Made by a program: the position numbers and the translations under genes. Shown here in pieces: positions 61,740 through 64,000 of a stretch of 64,000 nt of DNA. The notes beneath the pieces were generated by a model. That model was not told the DNA's origin and did not search any database. It saw nothing but the letters and a program-made list of their open reading frames with translations. Positions within the stretch are counted from its first letter, which is position 1; every line of letters begins with the position of its first letter. The stretch lies in the NCBI GenBank assembly GCA_048976805.1, contig JBHGUR010000098.1, positions 1 through 64,000 on the forward strand. Direction: 5' to 3'. The DNA comes from Ectobacillus sp048976805 (lineage in GTDB: Bacteria > Bacillota > Bacilli > Bacillales > Bacillaceae_G).

Positions 61740-62384
61740 TCACATAGATACTTTAAAGTCATGCTCTAAAGCGACCATGTCCCATGGCTGCTCGAAATCT
61801 TTAATGATTACAAGCGTACCAACCTCAACCTTTTCAAACAAGCTGCGTACATCCGGATTGTACATGCGAATGCAGCCGTCTGATACATGATAACCGATTG
61901 TAGACGGATTGCTGTTGCCGTGAATCGCATATGTCGTGCCGTTCGTCCCGAAAATATCAAGCCCAATCCAGCGGTCACCGAGCGGATTGTTCGGCGCGCC
62001 GCCTGGAATATTCCTTTTGTAGTACGGACGGTTTTTAATTTTATTTACAATTGGAAACACGCCTTCTGGAGTCGGCGATGAGTTTTTTCCTGTAGAAACA
62101 GGAAACACCTGCGCCAAATGCCCGTTTTCAAAAAATGCCAACTCATTTTTATAGCGGTTTATAATAATAAGTTGTTTTGGAACGGGCGTTAAATATTTCT
62201 TTAACGCCTCTTCGTCCTCTTTCAAGCTATACTGTGAAGACAGGCCGGAAAGGGAATGAACTTTTACCGCTTGCTGCGCTTTTGCGTATGTATAGCCGCC
62301 TCCGAGAAGCGCTAAAAAAGCGATAAGAGCAATCCCCAAAACGAAAACGACGTTCCTGCGTGTTTGTTTTGGAAGTTCCTCCAT
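61740..62384 (-). CDS. L,D-transpeptidase (YkuD family), membrane-anchored
   Basis: 214 residues from ATG at 62384 (AAGGGTGG). N-terminal membrane helix (VVFVLGIALIAFLALLGG), then the YkuD domain with YAIHGNSNPSTIG and catalytic VSDGCIRMYNPD. It can make 3-3 cross-links in peptidoglycan. No LysM domain. Confidence 0.9.
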   Translation of the reverse strand: MEELPKQTRRNVVFVLGIALIAFLALLGGGYTYAKAQQAVKVHSLSGLSSQYSLKEDEEALKKYLTPVPKQLIIINRYKNELAFFENGHLAQVFPVSTGKNSSPTPEGVFPIVNKIKNRPYYKRNIPGGAPNNPLGDRWIGLDIFGTNGTTYAIHGNSNPSTIGYHVSDGCIRMYNPDVRSLFEKVEVGTLVIIKDFEQPWDMVALEHDFKVSM

Positions 62385-62523
62385 AGCCAACCACCCTTTT
62401 CTATTTCTCTTGCATAACTGGGCAAATGCCCAATTGGTCCTACTCTTATTGTAGCTGCACTATATAGAAAAAAGCGGGGCAATCATTCCAAAAAATACCT
62501 GACACTTCCCGTTTTTTTGACAA

Positions 62524-63966
62524 TTATCCCTGAAATTCCTTCATTATATACGGCAGCATTCCGCTAATATCGCTTGCAAGCATCGCAGCCTCCGCTTTAT
62601 TTTCCTTCCATTTATCTGCGCAAAAGCCGTGTATATAAACGGCGTTGGCAACCGCTTCCTTTGTGCAGCCTGTAGTGCATAAAAACGCTAACAACATGCC
62701 CGTAAGCGTATCGCCGGATCCGCCTTTGGCAAGCCCTGTGTTTCCGGTCGGATTAATTACGCCGCTTCCATCCGGAAACGCGATTACTGTGTACCTCCCC
62801 TTTAATACAACAATTACCTTATGTGCTTTAGCATACGAAGAAGCGAGTTCAATCCGATTTTGCTGGATTTCCCAAATCGGCATATCGATCATTCGGCTAA
62901 ATTCCCCAGGGTGCGGCGTCAGAACGACCGGGGCCTTCATTCTTGGATACCTGCGCTTATGAAGCGCTCCCGCATCCACGATGAGCGGAATATCACGCAA
63001 AAATAAATGCTGCAACGCCCGCTCAACCATTTCTTTATCCTCAAGTCCAGGACCGACAGCTGCCGCTTTAATGCCCTCTGGGACATATCCCGTTGCAGCC
63101 TTTTCCAAGCCGTTAAACAGATAAGTCGCTTCCGGCAAACGCGCTGCCGCAATGCTTGCCGCAAACTGCGTTGTTCCAATGACAAGCTTGCCAATGCCGC
63201 TGCGCATCGCCCCTAAAGCCGCTAGCAGCATACTGCCCGGCATATCGTCCGAACCGGCCAGTAAAAGGCCCGTTTTAAACGTTCCTTTATGTGAAAAATC
63301 AGGCCGCTTTGGAAAGCTGTTTTTCACATCATCTTCCGTCCAAATCTTCCATGTCGCCTCATGGGGCAAACCGATATCAAGGATCTCCAGCTCGCCGTAA
63401 TAATGGGCGGACGGCTCCAAAAATGCGGAATGCTTAGCGCCATGCAAACAAAATGTCCGATGGGCCATAAAAGCCTCTTCTACATAGCCGCAATTGGCGG
63501 TGACACCTGTAGGAATATCAATCGCAATCCGCAGCGCCTCCTGCTCATTTGCCCATTTTACAGCTTCTGTGACAATCCCCTCTAGCGGCAATCTTGCCCC
63601 GATCCCAAGCAAAGCATCCACAATGACATCGTACCGTTTCTGTTTGTCCCAGTCCACGGCTTCATAGCCAGAGCCACGATAATACTGCAGCTGCACCTGC
63701 GCCGCCTTTGTTTTTGGCGCACCTAGCGGCAGCAGCAAATCCGCTTCGTAGCCGTTATGCTGTAAATAGCGGGCGAGCACAATGCCATCTCCGCCATTAT
63801 TGCCGGCGCCTGATAAAATAGCGATTCTTTGCCCCTTCGTTATCCTTGGCGCGAGCGCTTCGTACAAAGAACGGCCGGCATTTTCCATTAGTGTCGCAAC
63901 AGACAAGCCGCGTTCCTCCGCCCTTTTATCCGCCCTGCGAATTTCTTCTTCGCTATAAATGTACAT
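62524..63966 (-). CDS. nnrD: Bifunctional NAD(P)H-hydrate epimerase/ADP-dependent dehydratase
   Basis: 480 residues from ATG at 63966 (GGGGGGAT site). The N-terminal YjeF_N epimerase half has GAGNNGGDGIVLARYL. The C-terminal dehydratase half has LTPHPGEFSRM and NPTGNTGLAKGGSGDTL. It repairs hydrated NADH and NADPH. Fused form as in most bacteria. Confidence 0.93.
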   Translation of the reverse strand: MYIYSEEEIRRADKRAEERGLSVATLMENAGRSLYEALAPRITKGQRIAILSGAGNNGGDGIVLARYLQHNGYEADLLLPLGAPKTKAAQVQLQYYRGSGYEAVDWDKQKRYDVIVDALLGIGARLPLEGIVTEAVKWANEQEALRIAIDIPTGVTANCGYVEEAFMAHRTFCLHGAKHSAFLEPSAHYYGELEILDIGLPHEATWKIWTEDDVKNSFPKRPDFSHKGTFKTGLLLAGSDDMPGSMLLAALGAMRSGIGKLVIGTTQFAASIAAARLPEATYLFNGLEKAATGYVPEGIKAAAVGPGLEDKEMVERALQHLFLRDIPLIVDAGALHKRRYPRMKAPVVLTPHPGEFSRMIDMPIWEIQQNRIELASSYAKAHKVIVVLKGRYTVIAFPDGSGVINPTGNTGLAKGGSGDTLTGMLLAFLCTTGCTKEAVANAVYIHGFCADKWKENKAEAAMLASDISGMLPYIMKEFQG

Positions 63967-64000
63967 GGGCAAATCCCCCCCTTTATTTTTATTGTAAACA

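Noticed and set aside
1..64000. CRISPR array, prophage, intact IS, rRNA or tRNA
   Set aside because: No regularly spaced repeats, no phage structural genes, no transposase frames and no recognisable rRNA or tRNA sequence were seen.

Overview
The window is chromosomal DNA of a low-to-moderate GC, endospore-forming Firmicute of the family Bacillaceae. The evidence is a CotB-like coat protein, a GerW/YtfJ sporulation protein, a probable small acid-soluble spore protein beside fabL, a complete liaI-liaH-liaFSR module, SAM-I, lysine and T-box leaders, and a CodY-type box. The sulfate operon (ferredoxin-type sulfite reductase plus a DUF3906 gene) and the separate hisI and hisE genes recall the Bacillus cereus/Ectobacillus side of the family. 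That placement is inference. I see no prophage, CRISPR array, rRNA, tRNA or intact transposase.

Layout: 0.3-4.2 kb holds an exported protein, a CotB-like coat protein, a DUF47-pit phosphate uptake pair and a decayed TauE/SafE gene. 4.4-10.2 kb holds small proteins, a Crp/Fnr-type regulator convergent with hmp, a lipoprotein and a Pro/Gly/Tyr-rich protein. 10.3-13.9 kb is the lia envelope-stress operon (minus strand). 14-18.1 kb has a WapI-type immunity protein, a glutamate symporter and an M23 murein hydrolase. 18.3-20.1 kb is an SLC6-type transporter behind a T-box leader whose specifier reads UGG (Trp). 20.1-28.6 kb is a NUDIX gene followed by a nine-gene sulfate assimilation and siroheme operon plus yezD, all behind a SAM-I riboswitch. 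28.7-31.7 kb has an isochorismatase-like hydrolase, an oppA relic, and lysA with a distant lysine riboswitch. 31.8-36.7 kb has a DUF3888 protein, a lipoteichoic acid synthase family gene, pssA and a 2-hydroxyacid dehydrogenase.

37.4-44.9 kb is the histidine operon hisZGDBHAFIE plus a HisJ-like phosphatase (hisC absent). 45.0-55.7 kb is the branched-chain operon ilvE-ilvD-[T-box]-ilvB-ilvN-ilvC-leuA-leuB-leuC-leuD. The upstream region of ilvE carries a candidate CcpA site and CodY box, and an internal T-box with an AUC (Ile) specifier separates ilvD from ilvB. 56-64 kb has two small proteins, gerW, a small membrane protein, a Ktr-type potassium channel subunit, fabL, an SspE-like gene, an L,D-transpeptidase and the NAD(P)H-hydrate repair enzyme.

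The most unusual structure is a family of short non-coding mobile elements (MITEs). They share terminal inverted repeats beginning GGCTCTGTTAAA and are flanked by 8-bp target duplications, several of them perfect, but carry two different internal cores (type A and type B). They sit mostly next to rho-independent terminators, one has inserted into a type B region, and one separates the lysine riboswitch from lysA. A second kind of intergenic repeat is found near 30.9 and 56.7 kb. A 143-bp inverted repeat brackets the first 16 kb.
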